64,000 nt of DNA from Rhizocola hellebori (lineage in GTDB: Bacteria; Actinomycetota; Actinomycetes; Mycobacteriales; Micromonosporaceae): NCBI RefSeq assembly GCF_016862955.1, contig NZ_BONY01000039.1, positions 29,778 through 93,777 on the forward strand, in the 5' to 3' direction. The position numbers and the translations under genes are program-made. Below the pieces are notes generated by a model, which worked only from the letters and a program-made list of their open reading frames with translations, made no database searches and had not been told where the DNA came from. How positions within the stretch are numbered: position 1 is the first letter of the stretch; every line of letters begins with the position of its first letter. This document shows, one piece after another, positions 25,476 through 33,657 of the stretch.

Positions 25476-26192
25476 CCGGTCGAGCACTCGGCTGGTCCAG
25501 TTGCCTGCCAATCCGAAGCGGCTGTTGTAGGCGGCCAGTCTTTCGTTGTAGGCGGCGATGTGCGCGTCGGCGGAGGCGTCGTATTGTTCACGATGCACGA
25601 CAGCCGCTTGTGGCAGCCGTGGCTTCACGCCGGCCTGTTCGGTGGGATCTGGGGTGCCGACGGCGAGCCCGAAAGCGGCTACCGCGTGGGGTGGCAGCCC
25701 CAGCTCGGCGGCGACCTGTTCCGGTGCGTTGCGGATCGCCCCCACGAACACCGAACCCAGCCCCAGTGAATGCGCTGCTATGACAGCGTTCTGGGCCGCC
25801 AATGCGGTGTCGATGAAGCCGATGAGGGTGGTCTCCAGGTAGTCCGCGGCATCGACCTGGGTGCCGGCGTGTTCGGCCAGCCGCCGGGCCCGGCTCAGGT
25901 CGGCGACCCAGACCAGGAACAGTGGGGCCTGGGCGATGAAGGCCTGGTTTCCGGCGAGCACGGCCAGCCGCGCCTTGCGCTGCGGATCGCGGACAGCCAC
26001 CACGCTCCACGCCTGGAGGTTGGATGACGTCGGAGCGGACTGCGCGGCGGCGATCAGAGCGGTCAGCTCGTCGTCGGTAACCTCGCGGGATCCGAACTTT
26101 CGCACCGAGCGGTGTGCGAGTTGCAGACGCAGGACATCGTTGTCCACGCCGAGATTCGCGGCGGGATCGCCGTAGCGGGCGGTGACTGGCAT
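25398..26192 (-). CDS. NADPH-dependent nitroreductase-family oxidoreductase
   Basis: 264 aa from ATG 26192. FMN-binding nitroreductase fold of the NfsA type: HRSVRKFGSREVTDDELTALIAAAQSAPTSSNLQAWSVV at the N-terminus (phosphate-binding HRSVR), GFIDTALAAQNAVIAAHSLGLGSVFVGAIRN in the middle and VGTPDPTEQAGVKPRLPQAAVVH near the end. Uses NAD(P)H and FMN; in sulfur loci such enzymes can supply reduced flavin. Divergent from the organosulfur operon, sharing its control region. Confidence 0.9.
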   Translation of the reverse strand: MPVTARYGDPAANLGVDNDVLRLQLAHRSVRKFGSREVTDDELTALIAAAQSAPTSSNLQAWSVVAVRDPQRKARLAVLAGNQAFIAQAPLFLVWVADLSRARRLAEHAGTQVDAADYLETTLIGFIDTALAAQNAVIAAHSLGLGSVFVGAIRNAPEQVAAELGLPPHAVAAFGLAVGTPDPTEQAGVKPRLPQAAVVHREQYDASADAHIAAYNERLAAYNSRFGLAGNWTSRVLDRLRGPESMAGRHRLRETLDRLGLPSR

Positions 26193-26242
26193 CGCCAAGC
26201 TATATCACAGAATTGCGATCGAACTGTCTCAATCTTTGGAAT

Positions 26243-26276
26243 TCCTATTTCGCATGTAGGATATGTAGGCTATTCT
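26243..26276 (+). promoter_or_regulatory. Sulfur-regulon element and leaderless promoter of the organosulfur operon
   Basis: TCCTA (26243-26247), nine bases, TAGGATATGTAGG (26257-26269) repeats the arrangement at 21781-21808. Immediately downstream is a TATTCT -10 box (26271-26276), and ATG 26284 begins seven bases later, the geometry of a leaderless transcript. The element occupies the -35 region. Confidence 0.65.
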
Positions 26277-26283
26277 CAACACC

Positions 26284-26376
26284 ATGGCCAGCACCCAAAC
26301 CCCGCTCGACGGCACCGCAATGGCCGTGTCGCGCGGATGCTGCCGCGGCTGGACAGCCGCGTGCGGGTGCTGTTAA
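26284..26376 (+). CDS. Cysteine-rich leader peptide (candidate attenuator uORF)
   Basis: 30 codons from a leaderless ATG to TAA 26374-26376. Cysteine codons fall at positions 19, 20, 27, 29 and 30, the last two directly before the stop (CGCC-stop). Five cysteines in the last twelve residues is far from chance for a short frame in this composition. Short leaderless polycysteine frames upstream of sulfur operons act as cysteine-responsive attenuators in mycobacteria; this one precedes a flavin reductase-sulfonate importer-monooxygenase operon by 90 bp, which fits that role exactly. An internal ATG at codon 13 also exists. Not a structural protein. Confidence 0.75.
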   Translation: MASTQTPLDGTAMAVSRGCCRGWTAACGCC

Positions 26377-26466
26377 GCGCGCCTATCCCCCTGTTATCGC
26401 CTGACTTCACCTGCGCCATCCCGATGGCCCGTGGCGCGTTCCCGCGTCTTGCTCAGGAGGAACGTC
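26377..26466 (+). promoter_or_regulatory. Leader segment between uORF and flavin reductase, possible SD sequestration
   Basis: CCCCCTG at 26387-26393, just past the uORF stop, can pair with the ribosome binding site CAGGAGG at 26454-26460 (six of seven positions). A small hairpin GCCATC-CC-GATGGC lies between. A ribosome halted at the end of the cysteine-rich uORF would cover the first element and free the ribosome site. This is a pairing read by eye. Confidence 0.4.
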
Positions 26467-26979
26467 ATGACTGTCATAGCCGAACCGCTCGCGCCGATCG
26501 AGCCGGACATGTTTCGTTCCCTGCTTCGCCAGCAGGCAGCCTCGGTCGCGGTGGTCACCGCCGCGGGCGACCCGCCGGTGGGGTTCACCGCGACCTCGTT
26601 CACGTCGGTGTCACTGCACCCGCCGCTCGTGTCGTTCTGTCTGGCCCGTTCATCGTCGAGCTGGCCCACCATCCACCGCGCTGAGCACATTGCCGTGCAC
26701 CTGCTCGGTGAACAGCAGCATCACGTGGCGCGCACCTTCGCGACCAGTGGCATCGACCGCTTCGCCGCGCATCCGGGTTGGCAGCGCGGACCTTTCGGGG
26801 TGCCGCTGCTGCACGAGCCGATCGCCTGGCTGCTGTGCCGGGTCACGCAGCGGGTCGCGGCGGGTGACCACACCATCGTGCTGGCCGAACCGCTTACCGG
26901 CAGCCACGGCGAGGGCGCGCCCTTGCTCTATCACATGGGGCAGTACGCCGCCCTGCGTCCATCCACAAAGGAGTCATAG
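26467..26979 (+). CDS. Flavin reductase
   Basis: 170 aa, ATG 26467 with AGGAGG seven bases upstream. Single flavin-reductase-like domain: QAASVAVVTAAGDPPVGFTATSFTSVSLHPPLVSFCL, then GIDRFAAHPGW and CRVTQRVAAGDHTIVLAEP. Provides reduced FMN to the two-component monooxygenases encoded downstream. First structural gene of the operon 26467-33569; its TAG is directly followed by the GTG of the binding-protein gene. Confidence 0.93.
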   Translation: MTVIAEPLAPIEPDMFRSLLRQQAASVAVVTAAGDPPVGFTATSFTSVSLHPPLVSFCLARSSSSWPTIHRAEHIAVHLLGEQQHHVARTFATSGIDRFAAHPGWQRGPFGVPLLHEPIAWLLCRVTQRVAAGDHTIVLAEPLTGSHGEGAPLLYHMGQYAALRPSTKES

Positions 26980-28044
26980 GTGAAACCGTCACCAGTAGTC
27001 GCCCGTCGCACGTTCCTTTCCGCCACCCTCGGCGCGGTCGCCCTGGGCCTGACCGCGTGCGCCAACGCTGAGACGCCGGACGTGACACTGGCCGCCGACA
27101 CACCCCTGCTCGACTCGGTGCCGAAGGGTACCAAGCTTGTCATCGGAGACAAGGAGCATCAGAAGGCCATCGAGTTCTCCGGCGAGGCGAAGAACTTCAC
27201 CTTCGAGGTGGAGTGGGCCAACATCAGCGGCGGCCCGCAAACCCTGGAGGCGTTCCGCGCCAAGGCGCTGGACGTCGGCTCGGTCGCCGACATCCCGCCG
27301 ATCCATTCCCACTGGACCGGCATCCCCACCCGGATCGTCGCTTCCAAGTTCCGCCAGGATCCGCTCAACCACGCCATCTACCGGCTCGGCATCGCCCCCG
27401 GGGTCGCGGTCGCCGCGCTCGCCGATCTGCGCGGCAAGAAGGTCGCCTACAGCCCGGGACAGGCGCAGGGCGCCCTGGTGTTACGGGTGCTGCACAAGGC
27501 CGGACTGTCCAAAGAGGACGTGAAGCTGGTGGAGCTGCCGAGCACCGGCGACGTCTACGCGACCGCACTGGCCAGCCGTCAGGTCGAGGTTGCCCCGATC
27601 GGGGGCGTACAGATCAAGCGTTACGAGACCAAGTACGGCAAGGACGGCGCGAAGACCATCGCGCACGGCCTGCGCGACGACCCCGGTCACCTCTACGTAC
27701 CGATCACCGTGCTGGCCGATCCGGCCAAGGCCGCCGCGATCCGCGAGTACGTACAGGTGTGGGCGCGGGCGTGGCGGTGGCGCGAGGCCAACCCGCAGGA
27801 GTGGATCGAACGGTACTACGTCAAGGATCAGGGCCTCACCGCCGACGACGGCCAGTGGCTGGTCGACAACGGCGGCGTGGCCGACATTCCGGCGAGCTGG
27901 GGCGAAGCCATCGCCCGCCATCAGGAGACGATCGACTTGCTGGCCAAGGAGACCGGCAACAAACCGCTGCGGGCCGAGGACCTGTACGACCGCCGATACG
28001 AATCCGTTGCCGCCAAGGCACTCGACGCGGGAGGTGCCAAGTGA
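26980..28044 (+). CDS. ssuA: Sulfonate-type ABC transporter binding lipoprotein
   Basis: 354 aa. Twin-arginine-like start (ARRTFLSATLGAVALGLTAC) with lipobox cysteine. The mature protein is a NitT/TauT/SsuA-family binding protein: FEVEWANISGGPQTLEAFRAKALDVGSVADIPPI, LADLRGKKVAYSPGQAQGALVLRVL and VELPSTGDVYATALASRQVEVAPIGG. Ligand probably a sulfonate, sulfate ester or related organosulfur compound, from the neighbouring monooxygenases. Confidence 0.88.
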   Translation: MKPSPVVARRTFLSATLGAVALGLTACANAETPDVTLAADTPLLDSVPKGTKLVIGDKEHQKAIEFSGEAKNFTFEVEWANISGGPQTLEAFRAKALDVGSVADIPPIHSHWTGIPTRIVASKFRQDPLNHAIYRLGIAPGVAVAALADLRGKKVAYSPGQAQGALVLRVLHKAGLSKEDVKLVELPSTGDVYATALASRQVEVAPIGGVQIKRYETKYGKDGAKTIAHGLRDDPGHLYVPITVLADPAKAAAIREYVQVWARAWRWREANPQEWIERYYVKDQGLTADDGQWLVDNGGVADIPASWGEAIARHQETIDLLAKETGNKPLRAEDLYDRRYESVAAKALDAGGAK

Positions 28045-28880
28045 CCGCCTCTGTGCTCAGCAGACCCCGCCCGGCGGTGGCGACACCGACCGCCGCCAAG
28101 CCGCGGCGTCGGCTCGGGCCCGGTCGGGCCATCCCGTTCGGGGCGGCCATCGGGCCGGTCGGCCTGCTGACGCTGTGGGCGGTGGGCTCGGCCGCGGGGT
28201 GGCTCGATCCGCGTACCCTGTCAGCGCCCTGGACGGTCGTGACGACCGCGGGCGACCTCATCGCCAACGGCCGGCTGCAGGACAACCTTGCGGTCTCGGC
28301 GCAGCGGGCCGGTCTCGGCCTCGCCTTCGGCACGGTCATCGGCACCGTGCTCGCGCTCGCCTCGGGACTGAGCCGGTGGGGGGAGGCGATCCTCGACGGC
28401 CCGATCCAGATCAAGCGGGCCATCCCGGCCGTGGCACTGATTCCATTGCTCATCCTCTGGCTCGGCATCGGCGAGGAGATGAAGGTGCTCACCATCACCC
28501 TCGGCGTGCTGGTGCCCGTCTACATCCATACCCATAACGGGTTGCGCACCATCGACAGCCGGTACGTCGAGCTGGGCGAGTCGCTGCGGTTGCCGCCGGG
28601 CACCTTCCTGCGCCGGATCGTGCTGCCCGGTGCGCTGCCCGGCTTCCTGCTCGGCATGCGGTTCGCCGTGGTGGGCGCCTGGCTGTCCCTCGTCGTGGTC
28701 GAGCAGATCAACTCGACCAGCGGCATCGGCTACATGATGGATCTGGCCCGCCAGTACGGCCAGACCGACGTCATCATCGTCGGGCTCGTCCTCTACGGGC
28801 TGCTCGGGCTGATCTCCGACGGCGCTGTCCGGCTCGTGCAGAGGAAGGCGCTGTCATGGCGACGCACGCTGGCGGACTGA
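28041..28880 (+). CDS. ssuC: Sulfonate-type ABC transporter permease
   Basis: 279 aa, GTG overlapping the ssuA stop (GTGA). Six hydrophobic helices after a Pro/Arg-rich cytoplasmic start; the EAA loop VELGESLRLPPGTFLRRIVLPGALPGFLLGM and IKRAIPAVALIPLLILWLGIG are typical of SsuC/TauC. Its 3' end overlaps ssuB by 25 bp. Confidence 0.92.
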   Translation: MTASVLSRPRPAVATPTAAKPRRRLGPGRAIPFGAAIGPVGLLTLWAVGSAAGWLDPRTLSAPWTVVTTAGDLIANGRLQDNLAVSAQRAGLGLAFGTVIGTVLALASGLSRWGEAILDGPIQIKRAIPAVALIPLLILWLGIGEEMKVLTITLGVLVPVYIHTHNGLRTIDSRYVELGESLRLPPGTFLRRIVLPGALPGFLLGMRFAVVGAWLSLVVVEQINSTSGIGYMMDLARQYGQTDVIIVGLVLYGLLGLISDGAVRLVQRKALSWRRTLAD

Positions 28881-29593
28881 CCGCCACCCGCACGGTTCGG
28901 GTCCGCTCGCTGTCGCGCGGATTCGGCGACCGGACAGTCCTCAATGGACTGGATCTGGAGATCGGCGAAGGCGAGTTCGTCGCGCTGCTGGGCCGCAGCG
29001 GCTCGGGAAAGAGCACCCTGCTGCGCGCCCTGGCCGGTCTGGACCGCGACGTGGCGGGCTCCGGGCAGATCGAAGTCCCGCAGAACTCCTCGGTGGTCTT
29101 CCAGGACGCGCGGCTGCTGCCGTGGCAACGGATCCTGGACAACGTCACCCTCGGCCTGCGCGGGCCGGAAGCGCCGCAGCGCGGCCGCGCGGCGCTGGCC
29201 GAGGTCGGGTTGGCCGGCCGGGAGCGGGCCTGGCCCAACGAGCTGTCCGGCGGTGAGCAGCAGCGGGTCGCGCTGGCGCGGGCGCTGGTGTCCGAGCCGG
29301 AGCTGCTGCTGGCCGACGAGCCCTTCGGCGCGCTGGACGCGCTGACCCGGCTGCGCATGCACCACCTGCTGCGCGAGCTGTGCACACGGCACCGGCCCGC
29401 GGTTCTGCTGGTCACCCACGACGTCGACGAGGCGGTGACGCTGGCCGACCGGGTGCTGCTCATCGACGAGGGCCGGATCAGGGTCGACCTCACCATCGAC
29501 CTGCCCGCGCCCCGCTCACATCGACAGCCACAGTTCCTGGCCTACCGGGAATCCTTGCTGCAATCGCTCGGCGTCTACCAGACGGAAGGATGA
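28856..29593 (+). CDS. ssuB: Sulfonate-type ABC transporter ATP-binding protein
   Basis: 245 aa. Walker A GRSGSGKST, VVFQDARLLPWQRILDNV (the PW of this motif is typical of SsuB/TauB), signature LSGGEQQRV, Walker [13 protein letters not shown] and THDVDEAV. Energises uptake with SsuA and SsuC. Overlaps the permease end and the next gene start (ATGA). Confidence 0.93.
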   Translation: MATHAGGLTATRTVRVRSLSRGFGDRTVLNGLDLEIGEGEFVALLGRSGSGKSTLLRALAGLDRDVAGSGQIEVPQNSSVVFQDARLLPWQRILDNVTLGLRGPEAPQRGRAALAEVGLAGRERAWPNELSGGEQQRVALARALVSEPELLLADEPFGALDALTRLRMHHLLRELCTRHRPAVLLVTHDVDEAVTLADRVLLIDEGRIRVDLTIDLPAPRSHRQPQFLAYRESLLQSLGVYQTEG

Positions 29594-30909
29594 CCATGCT
29601 TCACCTCAACGCGTTCCTGATGGGCGTCGGGCACCACGAAGCCGCCTGGCGGCTGCCGGAAAGCGATCCCTTCGCGCAGACCGACGTCGAGCACTTCAAG
29701 CGCCTGGCCCGCATCGCCGAGCGCGGCAAGCTCGACTCGCTGTTTCTCGCCGACAGCCCGGTGCTGTGGAACAGCATCGGGAGGCGGCCGGCCGGCACGC
29801 TCGAACCGACCGTGCTGCTGACCGCCCTCGCCGGCGCCACCAACCACATTGGACTGATCGCGACCGCGTCGACCACCTACAACGAGCCGTTCAACCTCGC
29901 CCGCCGGTTCGCCTCGCTGGACCACATCAGCGGCGGCCGGGCCGGCTGGAACATCGTCACCACGGCCGGGGTGGAGGCGGCCCGCAACTTCAACCTCGAT
30001 GAGCTGCCCTCGCACCGGGACCGCTATGAGCGGGCGGCCGAATTCATCGAGGTGTCGCTGAAGCTATGGGACAGCTGGGATGACACCGCCCCGTTGGGCG
30101 ACAAGGATTCCGGGCGATGGGGCGACGATGCCCTGCTCTACCCGCCCGGCCATAGCGGGCAATACTTCCGCGTGGCCGGCCCGCTGAATGTGCCGCGCTC
30201 GCCGCAGGGCTACCCGCTGCTGGTCCAGGCCGGGTCCTCGGAGGACGGAAAGGAGCTGGCAGCCCGCTACGCCGAGGCGGTCTTCACCGCACAGCAAACC
30301 CTCGCCGACGCGCAGGCGTTCTACCGTGACCTCAAGCAGCGGGCCGCGCTCGCGGGCCGCGACCCGGACACGATCAAGATCCTGCCGGGGATCGTGCCCG
30401 CGATCGGGGAAAGCGAGGCGCAGGCACGCGAGCTGGAGGCCGAGCTGGATCGCCTGATCCGGCCCGAATACGCGCGCCAGCAGCTGGCCACCACCCTGCG
30501 CGTCGCCCCCGAAGACCTGGCCCTGGACGAGGAATTGCCGGCCGACCTGCCCAGCGAAGACGAGATCGAGGGGGCCAAGAGCCGCTACACGCTGATCGTC
30601 ACCCTGGCCCGGCGGGAACGGCTGACCGTCCGTCAGCTCATCGGCCGGCTCGGCGGCGGGCGCGGGCACCGCACCTTCGCCGGAACACCCGAGCAGGTGG
30701 CCGATGCCATCGAGGAGTGGTTCCGCAGCGGCGCCGCCGACGGATTCAACATCATGCCGCCGGTACTGCCGTCCGGGCTGGAAACGTTCGTTGACCAGGT
30801 TGTGCCGATTCTGCAGCGCCGAGGACTGTTCCGCACCGAATACACCGGGACCACTCTGCGCGACCACTACGGCCTGACCCGCCCCGCCAACCAGTTCGTG
30901 ACCGTTTAA
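29590..30909 (+). CDS. FMN-dependent luciferase-like monooxygenase (NtaA/SnaA/DszA family)
   Basis: 439 aa from ATG 29590. TIM-barrel flavin monooxygenase: FLMGVGHHEAAWRLPESD, KLDSLFLADSP, EPTVLLTALAGATNHIGLIATASTTYNEPFNLARRFASLDHISGGRAGWNIVTT and PRSPQGYPLLVQAGSSEDGKELAARYAE, all diagnostic of the large NtaA/SnaA/DszA branch. Uses FMNH2 from the flavin reductase and O2 to oxidise N- or S-heterocyclic or organosulfur substrates such as sulfones and sulfides; the substrate here is unknown. Overlaps ssuB by ATGA. Confidence 0.92.
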   Translation: MTMLHLNAFLMGVGHHEAAWRLPESDPFAQTDVEHFKRLARIAERGKLDSLFLADSPVLWNSIGRRPAGTLEPTVLLTALAGATNHIGLIATASTTYNEPFNLARRFASLDHISGGRAGWNIVTTAGVEAARNFNLDELPSHRDRYERAAEFIEVSLKLWDSWDDTAPLGDKDSGRWGDDALLYPPGHSGQYFRVAGPLNVPRSPQGYPLLVQAGSSEDGKELAARYAEAVFTAQQTLADAQAFYRDLKQRAALAGRDPDTIKILPGIVPAIGESEAQARELEAELDRLIRPEYARQQLATTLRVAPEDLALDEELPADLPSEDEIEGAKSRYTLIVTLARRERLTVRQLIGRLGGGRGHRTFAGTPEQVADAIEEWFRSGAADGFNIMPPVLPSGLETFVDQVVPILQRRGLFRTEYTGTTLRDHYGLTRPANQFVTV

Positions 30910-30928
30910 CCAGTTGGAAGGACCATCC

Positions 30929-31969
30929 ATGGTGGACTATCGACCCTTCGGGCGCACCGGCGTGCAGATCAGCTCGCTGACCCTGGGCGCAATGAACTTC
31001 GGCCAGCGGGGCAACCCCGATCACGAGGACGGCATCCGGATCATCCATCGGGCGCTCGACGAGGGCATCAACGCCATCGACACCGCCGACGTCTACTCCC
31101 AGGGCGAATCAGAGGAGATCGTCGGCAAGGCCCTGGCCGGCGGGCGGCGCGACGACGTCTTCCTGGCCACCAAGTTCCACGGGCAGGTCGGCGACAACCC
31201 GCAGCATCGCGGCAACTCCCGCCGCTGGATCTTCCGGGCCGTCGAGAACAGCTTGCGCCGCTTGAACACCGACTGGATCGACCTGTACCAGGCGCACCGC
31301 CCCGAGCCCGACACCGACTTCGACGAGACCCTGGGCGCGCTCACCGACCTGGTGCGCCAAGGAAAAGTCCGCTACCTCGGCACCTCCACCTTCGAGCCCT
31401 CGGCCGTCGTGGAGGGCCAGTGGATCGCGGAGCGGCGCGGGCGGGAACGGGTGGTCAGCGAGCAGCCGCCCTACTCGATCCTGGCCCGCGAGATCGAACG
31501 CGAGCTGCTGCCGGTGGCCCAGCGCTACGGGCTGGCGGTGATCCCGTGGAGCCCGCTGGCCGGCGGCTGGCTCGCCGGCGGCTATCACCCCGGGATCGAA
31601 GCCCCGATCTCGCTGCGGGCCGACCGGTTCCCGGCCCGGTTCGATCCGGCCTGGCCGGCCAACGCCGCCAAGCTCGCCGCCGTCGCCGAGCTGGCCGCGC
31701 TCGCCGAACAGGCCGGCCTGTCCCTGATCCACCTCGCGATCGCCTTCGTGCTGCAGCACCCCGCCGTCACGTCGGCCATCATCGGGCCGCGCACCTTGGC
31801 ACACCTGGAGTCGCAACTGGGCGCGGCCAAGGTGACGCTCTCCCCCGATGTGCTGGACCGGATAGACGCCATCGTGCCGCCCGGCACCACCCTCAACCCC
31901 GCCGATTCCGGCTATCAGCCACCATCGCTGGCCGACCCGGCGCGCCGCCGCCGCGGGGGCACCCGATGA
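30929..31969 (+). CDS. Aldo/keto reductase
   Basis: 346 aa from ATG 30929 (GGAAGGA upstream). TIM-barrel NADPH enzyme: PFGRTGVQISSLTLGAMNFG, Asp-Tyr catalytic pair in INAIDTADVYSQGESEEIVG, Lys of FLATKFHG, and His of LYQAHRPEPDTDFDETLGAL. Probably reduces the aldehyde or ketone released when a monooxygenase cleaves a C-S bond; this role is inferred from the operon. ATGA overlap with the FMN reductase gene. Confidence 0.92.
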   Translation: MVDYRPFGRTGVQISSLTLGAMNFGQRGNPDHEDGIRIIHRALDEGINAIDTADVYSQGESEEIVGKALAGGRRDDVFLATKFHGQVGDNPQHRGNSRRWIFRAVENSLRRLNTDWIDLYQAHRPEPDTDFDETLGALTDLVRQGKVRYLGTSTFEPSAVVEGQWIAERRGRERVVSEQPPYSILAREIERELLPVAQRYGLAVIPWSPLAGGWLAGGYHPGIEAPISLRADRFPARFDPAWPANAAKLAAVAELAALAEQAGLSLIHLAIAFVLQHPAVTSAIIGPRTLAHLESQLGAAKVTLSPDVLDRIDAIVPPGTTLNPADSGYQPPSLADPARRRRGGTR

Positions 31970-32508
31970 GCCTCGATGTCGTGGTGCTGGTGGGCAATCC
32001 GCGGGCTGGATCGCGTACCCGACAATTGGCTGAAACCTTGACCGAGACGCTGCTGGACCGGATCGGCCTGCCGCCCAACGGCTGGCGGGTGCTGGAGCTG
32101 GCCGACATCGTCGGGGTGTCGTTCGGGCCGGAACCGGCCTACGGCAACAAAGCGGGCCCCGATCCTTTCGCGACAGTCGCCTCGGCCCAGCTGCTGATCG
32201 TCGCGACGCCCGCCTATAAAGGCAGCTACACCGGGTTGTTGAAGGTCTTCCTGGATCGGTTCGGGCACCGGCAGCTCGCTGAGGTGACCGCGGTGCCGGT
32301 GGTGGTGGCCGCGTCACAGGCGCACGCCGATGCGGCCGCGGCGGCACTGCACGATGTTCTGGCCGAGCTGGGCGCGCGAGTCCCAGCGCCTGCGCTCGCG
32401 GTGCTGGAGTCGCGTTTGGAGGATGGGCGCGCCATCGCCGCGCAGTGGACGCAACAGCATGCCGGGGCCTTCGCCAACCGTCCGATCACGACAGCAGGGA
32501 TCAGCTGA
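31966..32508 (+). CDS. NADPH-dependent FMN reductase (SsuE/MsuE-like)
   Basis: 180-aa flavodoxin-fold protein: VVLVGNPRAGSRTRQLAETL (FMN phosphate loop), LLIVATPAYKGSYTGLLKVFLDRF and ESRLEDGRAIAAQWTQQHA near the end. The type that supplies FMNH2 to alkanesulfonate monooxygenase; here directly followed by such a gene with a one-base TGATG overlap. The operon therefore carries two unrelated flavin reductases. Confidence 0.9.
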   Translation: MSLDVVVLVGNPRAGSRTRQLAETLTETLLDRIGLPPNGWRVLELADIVGVSFGPEPAYGNKAGPDPFATVASAQLLIVATPAYKGSYTGLLKVFLDRFGHRQLAEVTAVPVVVAASQAHADAAAAALHDVLAELGARVPAPALAVLESRLEDGRAIAAQWTQQHAGAFANRPITTAGIS

Positions 32509-33569
32509 TGAGCCTCGAATTCCTCTGGTACATCCCGAACCAGGTCCAGCCCGGCCATCGTGGCGACGACGCTGTCGCCAACCACAACAGTCTGCAAACC
32601 CTTACCGGTCAAGCAAAGGCGCTCGAAGATCACGGGTGGGGCGGTGCCCTGATCGGGACTGGCTGGGGCAGGCCGGACACCTTCACGGTCGCCACCGCGC
32701 TGGCCGCCCGGACCACAACCTTCCAGCCTCTGATCGCTGTCCGGCCCGGCTACTGGCGGCCGGCCAACTTCGCCTCCGCCGCGGCGACCCTCGACCATCT
32801 CAGCGAGGGGCGGGTGCTGATAAACATCGTGTCGGGTAAGGACAATCTGGCCGCCTACGGCGATCACGAAGGCGACCAGGCCCACCGCTACGCCCGTACC
32901 AAGGAATTCCTGCAGATCGTCCGCAAGCTGTGGACTCAGGAAAGCGTCACCTTTCACGGCGAGCACTTCAGCGTCACCGACTCCACCGTGGTCCCGCGAA
33001 CGGTCGTGCGCGGCGAGCGCAAACACCCGCGTCTCTACTTCGGCGGCGCCTCCGAGGCCGCCGAGAGGGTCGCCGCGGCCGAAGCCGACGTCCAGCTCTT
33101 CTGGGGAGAGCCCCTCGACGGCGTCCAGGAACGGATCGAACGCCTCAAACAGCTCAGCGAGGAGCTGGGACGCGAACACGCGCCGCTCGAGTTCGGCCTG
33201 CGCATCACCACGCTTGTGCGCGACACCAGCGAACAGGCCTGGGCCGATGCCGAGGCCAAGGTCGCCAAGATGGCGCAGGCCAACGGCGATATCCCGCGCA
33301 ATCTGAACTGGCGGGCCGCAGTGGGCCAGCAGCGGCTGCTCGACCTCGCGGCCCGCGGCGAGGTGCTTGACGACAACCTTTACACCACACCCGGCAAGTT
33401 CGGCGGCGGCGGGGCGGGCACCACCTGGCTCGTGGGGTCGGCCGAGGAGGTGGCGACCTCGCTACGCAAGTACGAGAAGCTCGGCATCACCCACTTCGTG
33501 CTCTCCGACACGCCCTATCTGCCGGAGATCAAGCGCCAGGGCGATCAGCTCCTGCCGCTGCTGCGCTGA
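32508..33569 (+). CDS. ssuD: Alkanesulfonate-monooxygenase-like FMNH2-dependent enzyme
   Basis: 353 aa from ATG 32508. SsuD features: FLWYIPNQVQPGHRG, GWGGALIGTGWGRPDTFTVATALAART, AVRPGYWRPANFASAAATLDHLSEGRVLINIVSGKD and YARTKEFLQIVRKLWT, then FGGASEAAERVAA. Cleaves a sulfonate to sulfite and an aldehyde in known relatives. The orthologous substrate range (alkanesulfonates or dimethylsulfone-derived methanesulfonate) cannot be resolved by eye. Last gene before the hairpin leader of the next cassette. Confidence 0.88.
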   Translation: MSLEFLWYIPNQVQPGHRGDDAVANHNSLQTLTGQAKALEDHGWGGALIGTGWGRPDTFTVATALAARTTTFQPLIAVRPGYWRPANFASAAATLDHLSEGRVLINIVSGKDNLAAYGDHEGDQAHRYARTKEFLQIVRKLWTQESVTFHGEHFSVTDSTVVPRTVVRGERKHPRLYFGGASEAAERVAAAEADVQLFWGEPLDGVQERIERLKQLSEELGREHAPLEFGLRITTLVRDTSEQAWADAEAKVAKMAQANGDIPRNLNWRAAVGQQRLLDLAARGEVLDDNLYTTPGKFGGGGAGTTWLVGSAEEVATSLRKYEKLGITHFVLSDTPYLPEIKRQGDQLLPLLR

Positions 33570-33575
33570 TGGGCC

Positions 33576-33657
33576 TCACCGATTCGACAGCGGTGGATAC
33601 GCTGCGGCCGCTCTAGTAGGCTGCCGACGGCATCCAATGGCCGCTGTCGATCGGTGA
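33576..33657 (+). promoter_or_regulatory. Long stem-loop covering the ribosome site of the flavoenzyme cassette
   Basis: TCACCGATTCGACAGCGG (33576-33593) pairs with CCGCTGTCGATCGGTGA (33641-33657): 17 bp with one bulged T. TGGAT/ATCCA can extend the stem inward. The right arm runs into the ribosome binding site GTGAGGAG (33654-33661) of the TTG start at 33668. It could terminate the upstream operon, mask the ribosome site, or act as an RNA switch. Confidence 0.6.

Noticed and set aside
25169..25591. Minus-strand frame across the 25.1-25.6 kb region
   Set aside because: Low-complexity Pro/Thr/Arg composition, no ribosome site, overlaps the end of the nitroreductase gene.
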